Counted from the first letter of the stretch, positions 26,689 through 35,734 are shown. The stretch is 48,791 nt of DNA from Opitutaceae bacterium (GCA_016711225.1 JADJTK010000004.1:1-48791); one strand, 5' to 3'. Numbers and translations are program-made. The notes: generated by a model not told the origin, from the sequence alone.

Positions 26689-28088
26689 AAAACTTCCCTG
26701 GCGTCGGCGACTTTGCCGGTGAGCGCGGCAGCGGCCACCATGAGCGGGCTCATGAGAATCGTACGGCCGGTGGGGCTGCCTTGGCGGCCCTTGAAATTGC
26801 GGTTCGAGGAGCTCGCGGAGACCTGGTCGCCGATGAGCTTGTCGGGGTTCATCGCCAAACACATCGAGCAGCCCGCCTCGCGCCACTCAAAGCCCGCCTC
26901 GCTGAGGATCTTGTCGATCCCAAGCTTGGCGCACTGGAGGGCAACGATCTGCGAACCGGGGACCGCGAGCGCTTTCACACCGGGCGCCACCTTGCGGCCC
27001 TTCACGTACTTGGCGACCTCTTCGAAGTCGGAGAGCCGGCCGTTGGTGCACGAGCCAAGGAAGGCGACGTCGATCTTGGTGCCCTTGATCGGCGAGCCGG
27101 GCGCGAACTTCATGTATTCGAGCGCCTCGACGATCGAGGCTTTCTCGTCGGCGCTGGTGGCCGAGGCGGGCGTCGGGATGCATTCGCCCACCCCGATCGC
27201 CTGGCCGGGATTGATGCCCCAGGTGACGGTGGGCTCGATGGTAGCGGCAGCGATCGTGACGACATCGTCGTATTTGCAGCCCACATCGCTCGCGAAGGAC
27301 TTCCACCGCGCCACGGCGGCATCCCACTCGGCGCCCTTAGGCGAATACGGGCGGCCCTTCAGGTAGGCGAAGGTCGTTTCGTCAGGGTTGATGTAGCCGG
27401 CGCGCGCGCCGCCCTCGATCGACATGTTGCACACGGTCATGCGCTCCTCCATCGACATGCGCTCGAAGACCTCGCCGGCGTACTCGTAGGCGAAGCCGGT
27501 GCCGCCGTTCACGCCGAGGGTGCGGATGATGTGGAGGATGACGTCCTTGGCGTAGACACCGGGGCGGAGCTTACCGGTAACCTCGATACGGCGGACCTTG
27601 AGCGCGCCGAGGGCCATCGTCTGGGTGGCGAGCACATCGCGGATCTGCGTCGTGCCGATGCCAAAGGCGATCGCGCCGAACGCGCCGTGCGTGGAGGTGT
27701 GGGAGTCGCCGCAGGCGATCGTCGTGCCCGGCTGGGTGATACCCTGCTCCGGCCCGACGATGTGCACCACGCCCTGCTTGCCCGAGGCGCGGTCGAAGAA
27801 GGTGACGCCGAACTCCGCGCAGTTCTTGCGGAGCGCGTCCATCATGGCCTGCGCGAGCGGATCGGCATAGGGCTCGGCGAACTGGTCGGTGGGCACGATG
27901 TGGTCGACCGTCGCGAAGGTGCGGTGCGGCATCGCGACCTTGAGCTTGAGGTCGCGGAGCATGCCGAACGCCTGCGGGCTGGTGACCTCATGGATGAGGT
28001 GGGTGCCGATGAGGAGCTGGGTCTGCCCGTTCGCGAGCTGGCGGACGGTGTGCGCGTCCCAGACTTTCTGGAAGAGTGATTTGGCCAT
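26673..28088 (-). CDS. leuC: 3-isopropylmalate dehydratase large subunit LeuC
   Basis: 471 residues from ATG at 28088 (MAKSLFQKVWDAHTVRQLAN). Aconitase-family 4Fe-4S enzyme: CGDSHTSTHGAFGAIAFGIG, VAFLGSCTNGRLSDFEEV with the first cluster Cys, and AGCSMCLAMNPDKL with the other two. The long upstream open frame on this strand crosses the divergent lysR gene and is not coding. Together with LeuD it forms the isopropylmalate isomerase. A divergent LysR-type gene and an inverted repeat lie just upstream, suggesting control by that regulator. Confidence 0.96.
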   Translation of the reverse strand: MAKSLFQKVWDAHTVRQLANGQTQLLIGTHLIHEVTSPQAFGMLRDLKLKVAMPHRTFATVDHIVPTDQFAEPYADPLAQAMMDALRKNCAEFGVTFFDRASGKQGVVHIVGPEQGITQPGTTIACGDSHTSTHGAFGAIAFGIGTTQIRDVLATQTMALGALKVRRIEVTGKLRPGVYAKDVILHIIRTLGVNGGTGFAYEYAGEVFERMSMEERMTVCNMSIEGGARAGYINPDETTFAYLKGRPYSPKGAEWDAAVARWKSFASDVGCKYDDVVTIAAATIEPTVTWGINPGQAIGVGECIPTPASATSADEKASIVEALEYMKFAPGSPIKGTKIDVAFLGSCTNGRLSDFEEVAKYVKGRKVAPGVKALAVPGSQIVALQCAKLGIDKILSEAGFEWREAGCSMCLAMNPDKLIGDQVSASSSNRNFKGRQGSPTGRTILMSPLMVAAAALTGKVADAREVFQVSN

Positions 28089-28109
28089 GGTAAGAGAAGG
28101 TTGGTTCAA

Positions 28110-28134
28110 CCTGTGGGGCGCAGCATACCACAGG
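28110..28134. promoter_or_regulatory. Candidate LysR-type operator between leuC and lysR
   Basis: Inverted repeat CCTGTGG-N11-CCACAGG in the 84-bp divergent spacer. Length and spacing fit LysR-family boxes. A second smaller palindrome, GGTTG-GTTCAACC, precedes it. Confidence 0.5.
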
Positions 28135-28172
28135 ATTGCCAGGCGCGGGAAATACTTGTTTGGTCGCCGGTG

Positions 28173-29075
28173 ATGCCTCGCGAGTATCAATTCCCGTTCG
28201 AGCTGCGCCACCTTGTGTACTTCCGCGAGGTCGCGCGCCGCCTGCATTTCCGCGCCGCCGCCGAGGCGCTCGGCGTGGCCCAGCCGGCGCTCAGCCGGCA
28301 GATCGCCCAGCTGGAGAAATCGCTCGGACTCGACCTGCTCCGCCGCTCGCGACGCAAGGTCGAGATCACGCCCACCGGGCAGGCGCTGCTCGACCGCCTC
28401 GAACCGCTGCTGCGCAATCTCTCCGAGCTCCCGGCGGAGCTCGCGGCCGTCGCCGGCGGGCAGCACGGCCAGGTGCGCGTGGCCTTCACCGGGTTGGCGA
28501 TGGCCACGGTACTGCCCGGCATCCTGCGCGAGTTCCACCGCGCGTATCCTGGAATCAAACTTGAGCTGAACGAATCCCCCACCGCCGCCCAGGTGCCGGC
28601 ATTGCTCGCCGGCGACATCGACTGCGGCTTCTTCCACCCCGACGCCCCCACGCCGGCGCTGGCGACCCGCACCCTGTTGCGCGAGAAGAACGGGGTTCTC
28701 CTGCCCAAGGATCACGCCCTTGCCGGATGCGCCCAGCTCAAGCTGCGCGATCTCGCGGCCACGCCCTTCGTGCTCTTCCCGCGCAAGCACAACCCGGGAT
28801 TCTACGACCGCATCCTCGCCGCCTTCGCCACCGCCAAGATCGCCCCGCGCATCGCCGAGGAGGTCTGGCCGCGGGCCAACGGCATCGGCCTGGTGCGTGC
28901 TGGCGTGGGCGCGACATTCATGCCGCCCTCCGAGGCGAAGCAGTTGCCCGCCGAGGTCGTCTTCCTCCCGCTCACCGGCCCCGCCCCCGAGAGCCGGCTG
29001 GTCGTGGGCTGGCGCGCAACGCCCGCCCCCGAGCCCTCGCTGGCCGCCTTCCTCGGCGTGGCTGCGGAGAGGTAG
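28173..29075 (+). CDS. LysR-family transcriptional regulator
   Basis: 300 residues starting MPREYQFPFELRHLVYFREV. N-terminal winged helix-turn-helix: RAAAEALGVAQPALSRQIAQ followed by LEKSLGLDLLRRS. The C-terminal effector domain is a type 2 periplasmic-binding fold (GQVRVAFTGLAMATVLPGIL; LLAGDIDCGFFHP; VRAGVGATFMPPS). Divergent from leuC, with a palindrome between them, so it probably regulates leuCD; effector unknown. The stop TAG lies in GTAGGGCCGG, possibly another repeat remnant. Confidence 0.92.
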   Translation: MPREYQFPFELRHLVYFREVARRLHFRAAAEALGVAQPALSRQIAQLEKSLGLDLLRRSRRKVEITPTGQALLDRLEPLLRNLSELPAELAAVAGGQHGQVRVAFTGLAMATVLPGILREFHRAYPGIKLELNESPTAAQVPALLAGDIDCGFFHPDAPTPALATRTLLREKNGVLLPKDHALAGCAQLKLRDLAATPFVLFPRKHNPGFYDRILAAFATAKIAPRIAEEVWPRANGIGLVRAGVGATFMPPSEAKQLPAEVVFLPLTGPAPESRLVVGWRATPAPEPSLAAFLGVAAER

Positions 29076-29106
29076 GGCCGGGCAGCTCCTAAGCCCTGTT
29101 GTTTGT

Positions 29107-30690
29107 TCACTCCTCGTCGGGATAATCGCGGGCAAAGGCGTCCGTTCGCGCCTTCGCAACGCTCCAGGCGGCATCACTACGCTTGGCCAGAGCACCAATC
29201 CTTCGAGCCGTAAATGCAAGCTGGCTCCCTGTATTCTGCCTTTCGCTCGTTTCCGACCGTTCAACTTCTGCCGTAGCCATCACCAAGAATCGGTCTACCA
29301 CCGCCGCGAAGCCCCGAACGTCATCCAGCCAGGCAAAGAACCGCGCATATTTGTCCATCCGAGAGGAATTCAGCTCATCTTCGAGCGCCTTGGTAACAAT
29401 CGAAGCAACCGCAGGGTGAGGCAGGAGCAATAGCACCTGCAAACGACCCCAATCATCAAGGGCAACACTCTTGACGTGCGCCGCAAGGTAGGGAGCCAGC
29501 AACCCCGGCTCAAACGGCGAGCGCTCGTGGTCGCCAAAGCCCAACGCGAAAGAGCTATGGACCAATCGGTCGGGCTCGTCGCCCGCCAAAGCGAGCAACA
29601 CATTAAGCGACTGAAGCACCTTATAGTCGGGATCGTCTTTGTTGGCAGGCCAGAAGACGAACGTGAACGGTGAGTCGCAATCCGTCAGCGCATTTTGGGT
29701 GCGCCGATTGAGCCGCGTCTCCGGCAACAATCGGGCCACCAAGTCACCCGGCACCATGAGCTCATTGATCAGCAGGCGAGTCACCAGCACCCGGTTGAAC
29801 ACGACCGCCTCGTCTGGACGTTCTTCCCTTCGCTTCACCAAAGCTCCCTCCACCATCGCCAATCGCGCGAGCCGCCGCGGGTTGCCGGCCACAATCACTT
29901 CAGATTGGCCCGGAGCACTCGAGGGGGTCTCGTCCACCTCAACAAAAGAAGCCTGATCGCCATCAGCCGAAGGGTCGGCCAGCAACTGCCGCAAGCAGGC
30001 CAAGACCGCGTAAGGCTCCTGTTCTGGTTCTTCGAGGCTTCCCTGCCTTGCCGTTTCAACAAGATCGCGCGCCCGGGCGAATGCCGCGGGATTGGCCTTC
30101 TCGTGCCGGTCTCGCATCCGAGCCCACGACGCTCCAACCGTGGCGATAAGGCCACGCATCTCGGGAGCGCTCCCCATCTGCATACAACCCCGTCGCCCCA
30201 GCACAATCATGCGAGTCTCGAGTTTCAATGCCTCCGCCAGAATCAGGAAGAACCGACTGCCCTTCTCGAAATGCACATAAGCGGCGTGAGGAGCGCATGA
30301 AGCGTACGGTCCGCCCACGACGGTGAGCTTCGTCACCGGACTGCGGCCCTTTAGCGTATCTACCACCCGCACCTCTGCCTGCGCGTGTCGCCGGTCCTCG
30401 TCGCTAGCCGGCTTATCCCAGAACGCACCAAGGGTAAGGGAGGTGCGCGACTGCGGTCCCTCGGGGTCCGCGGGCTCGGGTGCCGGCGCCGGCACGTTTC
30501 CAACCGACAGAACCTCCACCTCGATCACACACTGGGCATTCTTCAGCAATGACTCAGGAGAGTCGTATTCCGCCGTGCAGGCCCAAGCGGGCGCGCCGGA
30601 AGACACACCGAGCAGAGCGGTGAGAAGAATACGGAGCCCAGTCCGCCAGACAGATACCACCTGTCTTGGGCCGGAAAAACCGGAAAGCAT
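29107..30690 (-). CDS. Exported protein with possible NTR-like N-terminal domain
   Basis: 527 residues from ATG at 30690. The signal peptide (GLRILLTALLGVSSG, APAWA) is followed by ACTAEYDSPESLLKNAQCVI and EVEVLSVG. That pattern, with VVDTLKGRSPVTKLTVVGG, SCAPHAAYVHFEKGSRFFL and RRGCMQMG, resembles TIMP/netrin-like (NTR) OB-fold domains, with three or more Cys. The C-terminal ~300 residues are unassigned and mostly helical. Open frame continues upstream into the GC-only block, which is not credible coding. Exported, function unknown. Confidence 0.6.
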   Translation of the reverse strand: MLSGFSGPRQVVSVWRTGLRILLTALLGVSSGAPAWACTAEYDSPESLLKNAQCVIEVEVLSVGNVPAPAPEPADPEGPQSRTSLTLGAFWDKPASDEDRRHAQAEVRVVDTLKGRSPVTKLTVVGGPYASCAPHAAYVHFEKGSRFFLILAEALKLETRMIVLGRRGCMQMGSAPEMRGLIATVGASWARMRDRHEKANPAAFARARDLVETARQGSLEEPEQEPYAVLACLRQLLADPSADGDQASFVEVDETPSSAPGQSEVIVAGNPRRLARLAMVEGALVKRREERPDEAVVFNRVLVTRLLINELMVPGDLVARLLPETRLNRRTQNALTDCDSPFTFVFWPANKDDPDYKVLQSLNVLLALAGDEPDRLVHSSFALGFGDHERSPFEPGLLAPYLAAHVKSVALDDWGRLQVLLLLPHPAVASIVTKALEDELNSSRMDKYARFFAWLDDVRGFAAVVDRFLVMATAEVERSETSERQNTGSQLAFTARRIGALAKRSDAAWSVAKARTDAFARDYPDEE

Positions 30691-30720
30691 GCGTCGAGAT
30701 TCCAGAAGACACGTCACACG

Positions 30721-31787
30721 CCGGGGCCCCCGGGGGGCCCCGCCCGCCGGGGCGCGGGGCGGCCGGCCGGGGCCCCGGCCGCGGGGGGCCGCCGCGGGGG
30801 GCGGCGCCGCCCCGCGCGCGGGGCGGGCGCGCGGCGGCCCGGCGCCCGGGCCGGGCCGGCCCCCCCGCCCCCGGGGCCGGGCGCGGCGGGCCGCGGGCCC
30901 CCCCCGCGCGCGCCCGCCCCGGGCGCCGCGCCGCCGGCCCCCGGGCCCCGCCCCCCCCGGCCCCCCGGCCGCGCGCCCGGCCCGGGGCGGCCGCCCGCCG
31001 CCCGCCGCCCGCGGCCCCGGGCCCCCCGCCCCCGCGGCGCCGCGCCCCCCGCCCCCCCCCGCGCCCCCCCGCCCCCCCGGCCGCCCCCCCGCCCCGACCC
31101 CCCCGCCCCGCGCGGCCCCGCGCGGCGGGCCCCCCCCGGCCGGCGGCCCCCCGGCCCACCCCCCGCGCCGCCGCCGCGCCCCCGCGCCCCCCCCCCCCCC
31201 CCGCCGGCGCCCGCCGCCCCCCCCCCCCCCCGCCTCCGGCCGCCCCCGCCCGCCCCGGCGGCCCCCCCCGCCGCCGCCCCCGGCCCCCCGCGGGCCGCCG
31301 CGCCCCCGCCCCCCGCCCCGCCGCACCCCCGACCCCGCCGCCCCCCGGGGCCCCCCCCCCCCCGCCGCCCCCCGCCCCGGCCCCGCCCCGCCCCCCCGGC
31401 CCGGCGCCCCCCGCGGCGCCCGCGGGCACCGCCCGCGCGCCCCCGCCCGCCCCCGCCGGCCCGCCCCGCCCCCCCCCCCCCCGCCCGCCCCCCCGGCGGG
31501 CCGCCGGCCGCGCCGCCCCCGCCGCCGGCCCGGGCCGGCCCCGGGGCCCCCCCCGCCCCCGCCCCGCCCCGGCGGGCCCGGCCCCCGCCCCCGCCCCCGC
31601 CCGGGCGGCCCCCCCCTCGCCGCCGCGGGGCCCGCCCCCCCGCGGCCCCCCCCCCCCCGCCCGGCCCGCGGCCCGCCCCGCGGGGGCGGGCCCGGCCGCC
31701 CCCGCGCCGCCCGGCCTCCCCCGCCCCGCCGCCCCCCCCCCCCCGGGCCGGGCCGGGCGGGCCCCCCGCGGGCGCCGGGCCCCGCGC
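30721..31787. other. 1.07-kb block composed almost only of G and C
   Basis: Across 1067 bp only about eight A/T bases occur. The left third mixes G and C; the right two-thirds is C-dominated on the plus strand with runs of up to a dozen C. Edges are abrupt: normal sequence resumes at 31788. Because stop codons need A or T, all six frames are open and yield long Pro/Gly/Ala/Arg ORFs that are meaningless. Most likely a sequencing or consensus artefact filling a real gap; a genuine G-quadruplex-prone satellite cannot be excluded. Confidence 0.8.
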
Positions 31788-31844
31788 AAGACCAGTCCCC
31801 TGATCCCAGCCACGGCGTCGCACGCGACCAGAGGGAAACCCGAC

Positions 31845-32084
31845 TCAGAGCGTGTTGAGAATATCCTCGCGGCTGACGCCCTTGGCAGCAGACACCTCGC
31901 GCAGGATGGCATTGAGCGTTCCCGTACGCAGCGGCTTGTGGTCGGGCACGCTGAGGCGGTGGTGTTTCGGAACGTCAGTCTGCAGAATGATATGGCTGCC
32001 GACTTGGTTAACCTTCACATAACCCCACCGCGTGCAGAGTGCGTTCGCCACGTCGCGGCCGAAGAGATCACGAGGGAGTCTCAC
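31845..32084 (-). CDS. hicA: HicA/YcfA-family mRNA interferase toxin
   Basis: 79 residues from a GTG start that overlaps the hicB stop by four bases. Double-stranded-RNA-binding-like toxin fold: GYVKVNQVGSHIILQTD contains the catalytic-His G-S-H motif, followed by HHRLSVPDHKPLRTGTLNAI and LREVSAAKGVSREDI. HicA cleaves mRNA and is neutralised by HicB. Its gene ends next to the GC-only block. Confidence 0.85.
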   Translation of the reverse strand: MRLPRDLFGRDVANALCTRWGYVKVNQVGSHIILQTDVPKHHRLSVPDHKPLRTGTLNAILREVSAAKGVSREDILNTL

Positions 32085-32284
32085 ACAAGCACCTCGTCAC
32101 GGACTAGGTGCAACCGCAGGCGCTGGGGAGCGGGCCGATCGAAGTAAAATGCCGCCACCGCTTCGCGCACGTTCGTGCGCAACTCGTCCCATGTGTCGGC
32201 CTGAGTAATGATGCTCTCGCCGAGGGCTTCGGCGACAAAACCGCCATCGGCTTCTTGCGCGACGATGAAGACGAGTTCGTTCAT
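32081..32284 (-). CDS. hicB: HicB-like antitoxin
   Basis: 67 residues from ATG at 32284: MNELVFIVAQEADGGFVAEA followed by LGESIITQADTWDELRTNV and REAVAAFYFD. This is the partial RNase-H-like HicB fold, lacking a long C-terminal DNA-binding part, as in short HicB forms. Upstream partner of hicA in a two-gene operon (hicB first). Confidence 0.8.
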   Translation of the reverse strand: MNELVFIVAQEADGGFVAEALGESIITQADTWDELRTNVREAVAAFYFDRPAPQRLRLHLVRDEVLV

Positions 32285-32343
32285 GGGGCGGAAGTTAGCG
32301 CATTCCGTGCCCGCGTCGCAAGTCTGACGGCGGGCGAGTCGCT

Positions 32344-33186
32344 TCACCCCTCCCGCCCCGCCAATCCCGCCACTACCGCTCGCGCCGCTTCGCCCATGCA
32401 CCGCATCGCGAACGCCGCGAGGTCGTCCGGCAGGCCGGCGCGGAACACCCGCTCCTCCCCGGCCAGAGTCAGTGCAATCTCGGCGCAATGCAGCGCCTGC
32501 CGCCGCAACAGCAGCCGGCTTTCCAGCGCGGGCGTCCACCCGCGCTCGATGAACTCAAGGTAGAGCCGCTGGTCCGGGCCGTAGATCTTGTCGCCGACCA
32601 ACGGATAGCCCAGCCACTGGGCGTGGGCGCGGATCTGGTGTTTGCGGCCGGTCTCGGTCACCACACGAGCGAGCGTGAAGCCTCCGCCGACGGCCAGCGG
32701 AGTGTACCGCGTCACCGCCGGCTTGCCCTGCCCGGCCGGCACCACGCAGGTCCTCGCCACCACCGGCCCGCTGCAGTCGGGCCCGAGCGGCTGGTCGACG
32801 GTCGTCTCCACGGCGAGCTCGCCCACCAGGATCGCGTGATAGGCCTTGGAGTAACAACGCTTCAACGTCACGCGTTGGAGCAGAGTATTGGTGCGCTCGT
32901 CCTTGGCGATGAGGACCACCCCGCTGGTTTCACGATCCAGCCGGAAGATGAGGTGCACCGCGCCGCCGCCGAGGTATTCGCGAGCCGCGCCGACCAAGCT
33001 CGACCACGGCCCGGCTTTCGAGGGATGGCAGACGACGTCGCCCGGCTTGTTGAGCACGAGCAGATGCTCGTCCTCGAAAAGAATCCAGGCGCGCAACTCC
33101 TCCGGGGTGATCAGGCGAATCGCCTCCAACGGCGTCTCCTTGCGCGGCCAGGGCCCGATCGGCCGCTCGTAACCGGAGGTGCTCAT
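32344..33186 (-). CDS. RluA-family RNA pseudouridine synthase
   Basis: 280 residues. Catalytic motif HLIFRLDRETSGVVLIAKD with the invariant Asp, plus ILFEDEHLLVLNKPGDVVCH at the start, the late motif VTETGRKHQIRAHAQWLGYP and GDKIYGPDQRLY. It isomerises specific uridines in rRNA or tRNA; the exact target cannot be told (RluA, RluC or RluD-like). No S4 domain is seen. Likely monocistronic. Confidence 0.92.
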   Translation of the reverse strand: MSTSGYERPIGPWPRKETPLEAIRLITPEELRAWILFEDEHLLVLNKPGDVVCHPSKAGPWSSLVGAAREYLGGGAVHLIFRLDRETSGVVLIAKDERTNTLLQRVTLKRCYSKAYHAILVGELAVETTVDQPLGPDCSGPVVARTCVVPAGQGKPAVTRYTPLAVGGGFTLARVVTETGRKHQIRAHAQWLGYPLVGDKIYGPDQRLYLEFIERGWTPALESRLLLRRQALHCAEIALTLAGEERVFRAGLPDDLAAFAMRCMGEAARAVVAGLAGREG

Positions 33187-33447
33187 TCCCTACCCTCCAT
33201 GACAAGGGGAAATGAGGACACGCACTCCGGCCCCGTAGCGAACCTTCGCCGAATGGTCATCCGAAATGGGACGCCACATCCGGGCCGGAAGAATGGGTCG
33301 ATGAAGGCGATGGGACGCAAGGTGAAGAAACACTGCTGAATACGCAGCCACAATGAAACGTCGAATGACCGGTGCCTGGTCACGGGCGACCGGCCCTCTC
33401 GGACGCGGCACCGCTCAAGCGCGCCCGGCTCTCCGGGCCCTCAGTCC

Positions 33448-33948
33448 CTAGGGCTGCCCCACGCCGCGGGCCTCCGTCCACTCGCCCGCGAACCGCTCCG
33501 CGAGCTTGGCCAGCGCGGCGTACACCGTCTCCGGCTTCGTCGTGTAACCACCGGTTTGTTGCGCCCAGGTGACCGCCGGGATCGCCACCAACGTCTGCAG
33601 CTTGCGCACCGGCTTGGTCGGCTCCCAGAGCTGCAGATCGAGGATGAAAAAATAGCCCGACTTGGAGATCTGGCTGAGATTGGCGGAGACCTCGACCGTG
33701 GCCGCCTCCGGCGTGCGTTCCAGCACCGGTCCGGCCAGCACGCGCACGCCCGCCGGCTCCAGCACCCCGCGCACTGTCGTGATCAGCTCGGTCTCGGTCA
33801 GGCCGAACTTTGCCCCGTCGGCCGACAGACCGCGCAGCTTCACGCCCACGGCGGGAAGATTCTGCAACGCACTCATCGATGCCACCTGGGCGGTGAGCAC
33901 AGCGGTCCCGCAGAACCACCAGAACAGGGCAAGGCGAAGGAAGATCAT
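33448..33948 (-). CDS. Exported hypothetical protein
   Basis: 166 residues with a signal peptide (FLRLALFWWFCGTAVLTAQV). The mature part suggests a small alpha/beta domain (GVKLRGLSADGAKFGLTETE; LITTVRGVLEPAGVRVLAGP; YFFILDLQLWEP). Conserved-looking but not recognised. It lies 20 bp after rlmJ on the same strand, so probably in the yhcH-rlmJ transcription unit. Confidence 0.65.
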   Translation of the reverse strand: MIFLRLALFWWFCGTAVLTAQVASMSALQNLPAVGVKLRGLSADGAKFGLTETELITTVRGVLEPAGVRVLAGPVLERTPEAATVEVSANLSQISKSGYFFILDLQLWEPTKPVRKLQTLVAIPAVTWAQQTGGYTTKPETVYAALAKLAERFAGEWTEARGVGQP

Positions 33949-33968
33949 CGGAGAAAATGTGCAACGAT

Positions 33969-34832
33969 TCAGGGCGCCTCGGGCACGAGCCAGTCCATGC
34001 GGTTGCCGGCCCCGTTGTCGAGTGCCAGCAGCCGTGCCAGCTGGGCCAGCACCGGACGCATCGCGCTGTCGAACTGCCAGGGCGGATTGATCAGGGCCAT
34101 GCCGCAGCCGCTCAGGCCGGGGTCCTCGGAGTCGGCCCGCACGCGGAATTCCGAAATAAGCGTGGGCGCCAGGCGCCGCTCGCGCAGCAGGCGAAACAGC
34201 GGGGCCGTGGCCACACGTGCCGAGAGCGGATACCAGACGGCCACCACCGCGGCCGGGCTGCGCGCGAGCGCCTCCTCGACGGCGCCGGCCACGCGGCTCA
34301 TCTCGTCGCCCGCCTCGAAAGGAGGGTCGATCAGCACCAGGGCGCGGCGTTCGAGCGGAGGCAGCAACGCGCGGGGCGCGCCATAGCCGTCGATCGGGTA
34401 CACGCGCGCCTTGGGCGCATAGACGCTCTCGCGGTCCAGGGCGGCCGCCTCCTCAGGCTGGAGTTCGCAGAGCGCCAACCGGTCGTCGGGCCGGGCCAGC
34501 AACTGGGCGAAGACGGGCGAGCCGGGATAGTAGCGCAGCGTGCCAGCCGCCACCCCGCAGGTGCGGTTGAAGCCGCGCACCGCCGCCACGTAGTCGGCCA
34601 CCGGCGCCGGCAGGTCGGGGGCGTTCCAGAGGCGGCCGATGCCATCGGGCCATTCGGGAGCGCGGCCGCCGGACTCGGCCAGGGCCAGATCGTAGCGCCC
34701 GCGGCCCGCGTGGGTATCGAGGAAGAGGAAGGGCTTGGGTTTGCGCTGCATCGCCCGCACCAGCTCGCGCAGCAGCACGTGCTTGAAGACGTCGGCAAAG
34801 TTGCCCGCGTGGAAAGAGTGCCGGTAGTTCAT
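33969..34832 (-). CDS. rlmJ: 23S rRNA (adenine(2030)-N6)-methyltransferase RlmJ
   Basis: 287 residues starting MNYRHSFHAGNFADVFKHVL, the highly characteristic RlmJ N-terminus. LFLDTHAGRGRYDL is the SAM-binding motif, and LVLIDPPFEAGDEMSRV carries the catalytic DPPF motif of N6-adenine methyltransferases. Methylates A2030 (E. coli numbering) of 23S rRNA. The start overlaps the upstream YhcH-like gene stop by four bases. Confidence 0.93.
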   Translation of the reverse strand: MNYRHSFHAGNFADVFKHVLLRELVRAMQRKPKPFLFLDTHAGRGRYDLALAESGGRAPEWPDGIGRLWNAPDLPAPVADYVAAVRGFNRTCGVAAGTLRYYPGSPVFAQLLARPDDRLALCELQPEEAAALDRESVYAPKARVYPIDGYGAPRALLPPLERRALVLIDPPFEAGDEMSRVAGAVEEALARSPAAVVAVWYPLSARVATAPLFRLLRERRLAPTLISEFRVRADSEDPGLSGCGMALINPPWQFDSAMRPVLAQLARLLALDNGAGNRMDWLVPEAP

Positions 34833-35341
34833 CGCAGCGCGCGGCCGGTGGGCACCGGCACCTTCACCACCGTCTTGCGCACCAGCACCGAATCGGCGAT
34901 CCGCAAGCAGGGCATGTGACCGTCGGGCGGGAAGAGGATCGCCACCTCGCCGGGCACCAGCCGCAGCCGCGAGGCAAAGTCGAAGTCGGCGTATTTCACC
35001 AGATCCTTGTCGGCCACGTAATCGATGCCCACGCGCAGCCGCTCGATGCTGGCCACCTCGATGAACTCCTCCCCTTCCACCAGCGCCTGCACGTCGATGT
35101 AACGCCGATGCGACTCGAAGAAGCAGTCGCCCCGCCCGCGTGAGCGGTAGGCCGATTCCATCGCGTGCACGCCGTTGCCGAGCTCCACCCGCCGGGTCTC
35201 TCCCTCGGCAAGCGCCAGCAAGCCGGCATGCTCCGAGGTGCCTTTCGTGAAGCAGTGCCGCAGGTACTCGAACGCCTCCGCAAAGAGCGTGAATTCGCAG
35301 AACAGGTGGTTCAGATCGCCATACGTACCATAGACAGCCAT
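34829..35341 (-). CDS. YhcH/YjgK/YiaL (EbgC-like) family protein
   Basis: 170 residues, a cupin-like beta-barrel family (DUF386) linked to sugar (sialic acid, beta-galactoside) metabolism. Seen: AMESAYRSRGRGDCFFESHR, RYIDVQALVEGEEFIEVASI with the family's HRxYIDxQ block, ADFDFASRLRLVPGEVAILF and PPDGHMP with metal-ligand-like His. The ATG at 35341 fits. First gene of a unit with rlmJ. Substrate unknown. Confidence 0.85.
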   Translation of the reverse strand: MAVYGTYGDLNHLFCEFTLFAEAFEYLRHCFTKGTSEHAGLLALAEGETRRVELGNGVHAMESAYRSRGRGDCFFESHRRYIDVQALVEGEEFIEVASIERLRVGIDYVADKDLVKYADFDFASRLRLVPGEVAILFPPDGHMPCLRIADSVLVRKTVVKVPVPTGRALR

Positions 35342-35470
35342 GAGCCTCGGAGAAAGTCCGGGGAGGGCGCCCGGGCTCAAGCTTATTCCGGGGGCCGCGC
35401 GACCGGGCCGCGCCACTCCCGAAACTTTCGCTCGCCCGCCGCGCCCCGGCCGGACGAAACTGGCCGACAC

Positions 35471-35734
35471 ATGAACGTCGAAATCGGTTATTGGAAACGC
35501 ACGGAGGACGGCCGCAAGTTCCAGGTGCGCCTGCGTGTCTTCGGCGGCAAGGTCATCTGGGAGCACCAACCCGCGCGCTACGAGCAGTGGCAGCCCTACC
35601 CCGAACCCGACGACGACGATTGGGAGACGGTCATCGGCGAGGCCAACAAGCGCGAGCCGCGCCGGGTGATCCACGACAAGGTCCTGGCCCTCATCCGCCG
35701 TCGCGGCCGCATCCAGGGTGCTGCCGAGGACTGA
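35471..35734 (+). CDS. Small conserved-looking hypothetical protein
   Basis: 87 residues: MNVEIGYWKRTEDGRKFQVR, LRVFGGKVIWEHQ, then an acidic PDDDDWETVIGEANKRE and a basic C-terminus (ALIRRRGRIQ). The beta-hairpin-like start and Trp/acidic middle look protein-like and GC3 is high, so coding is credible. No family recognised. Single gene between the YhcH-like and Nudix genes. Confidence 0.55.
   Translation: MNVEIGYWKRTEDGRKFQVRLRVFGGKVIWEHQPARYEQWQPYPEPDDDDWETVIGEANKREPRRVIHDKVLALIRRRGRIQGAAED

Noticed and set aside
28089..29264. Long N-terminal extension of LeuC across the divergent LysR gene
   Set aside because: The ATG at 28088 gives the standard LeuC N-terminus and length.
30554..32147. 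Very long Gly/Arg/Pro/Ala ORFs on both strands
   Set aside because: They exist only because the GC-only block cannot contain stop codons; composition is not protein-like.
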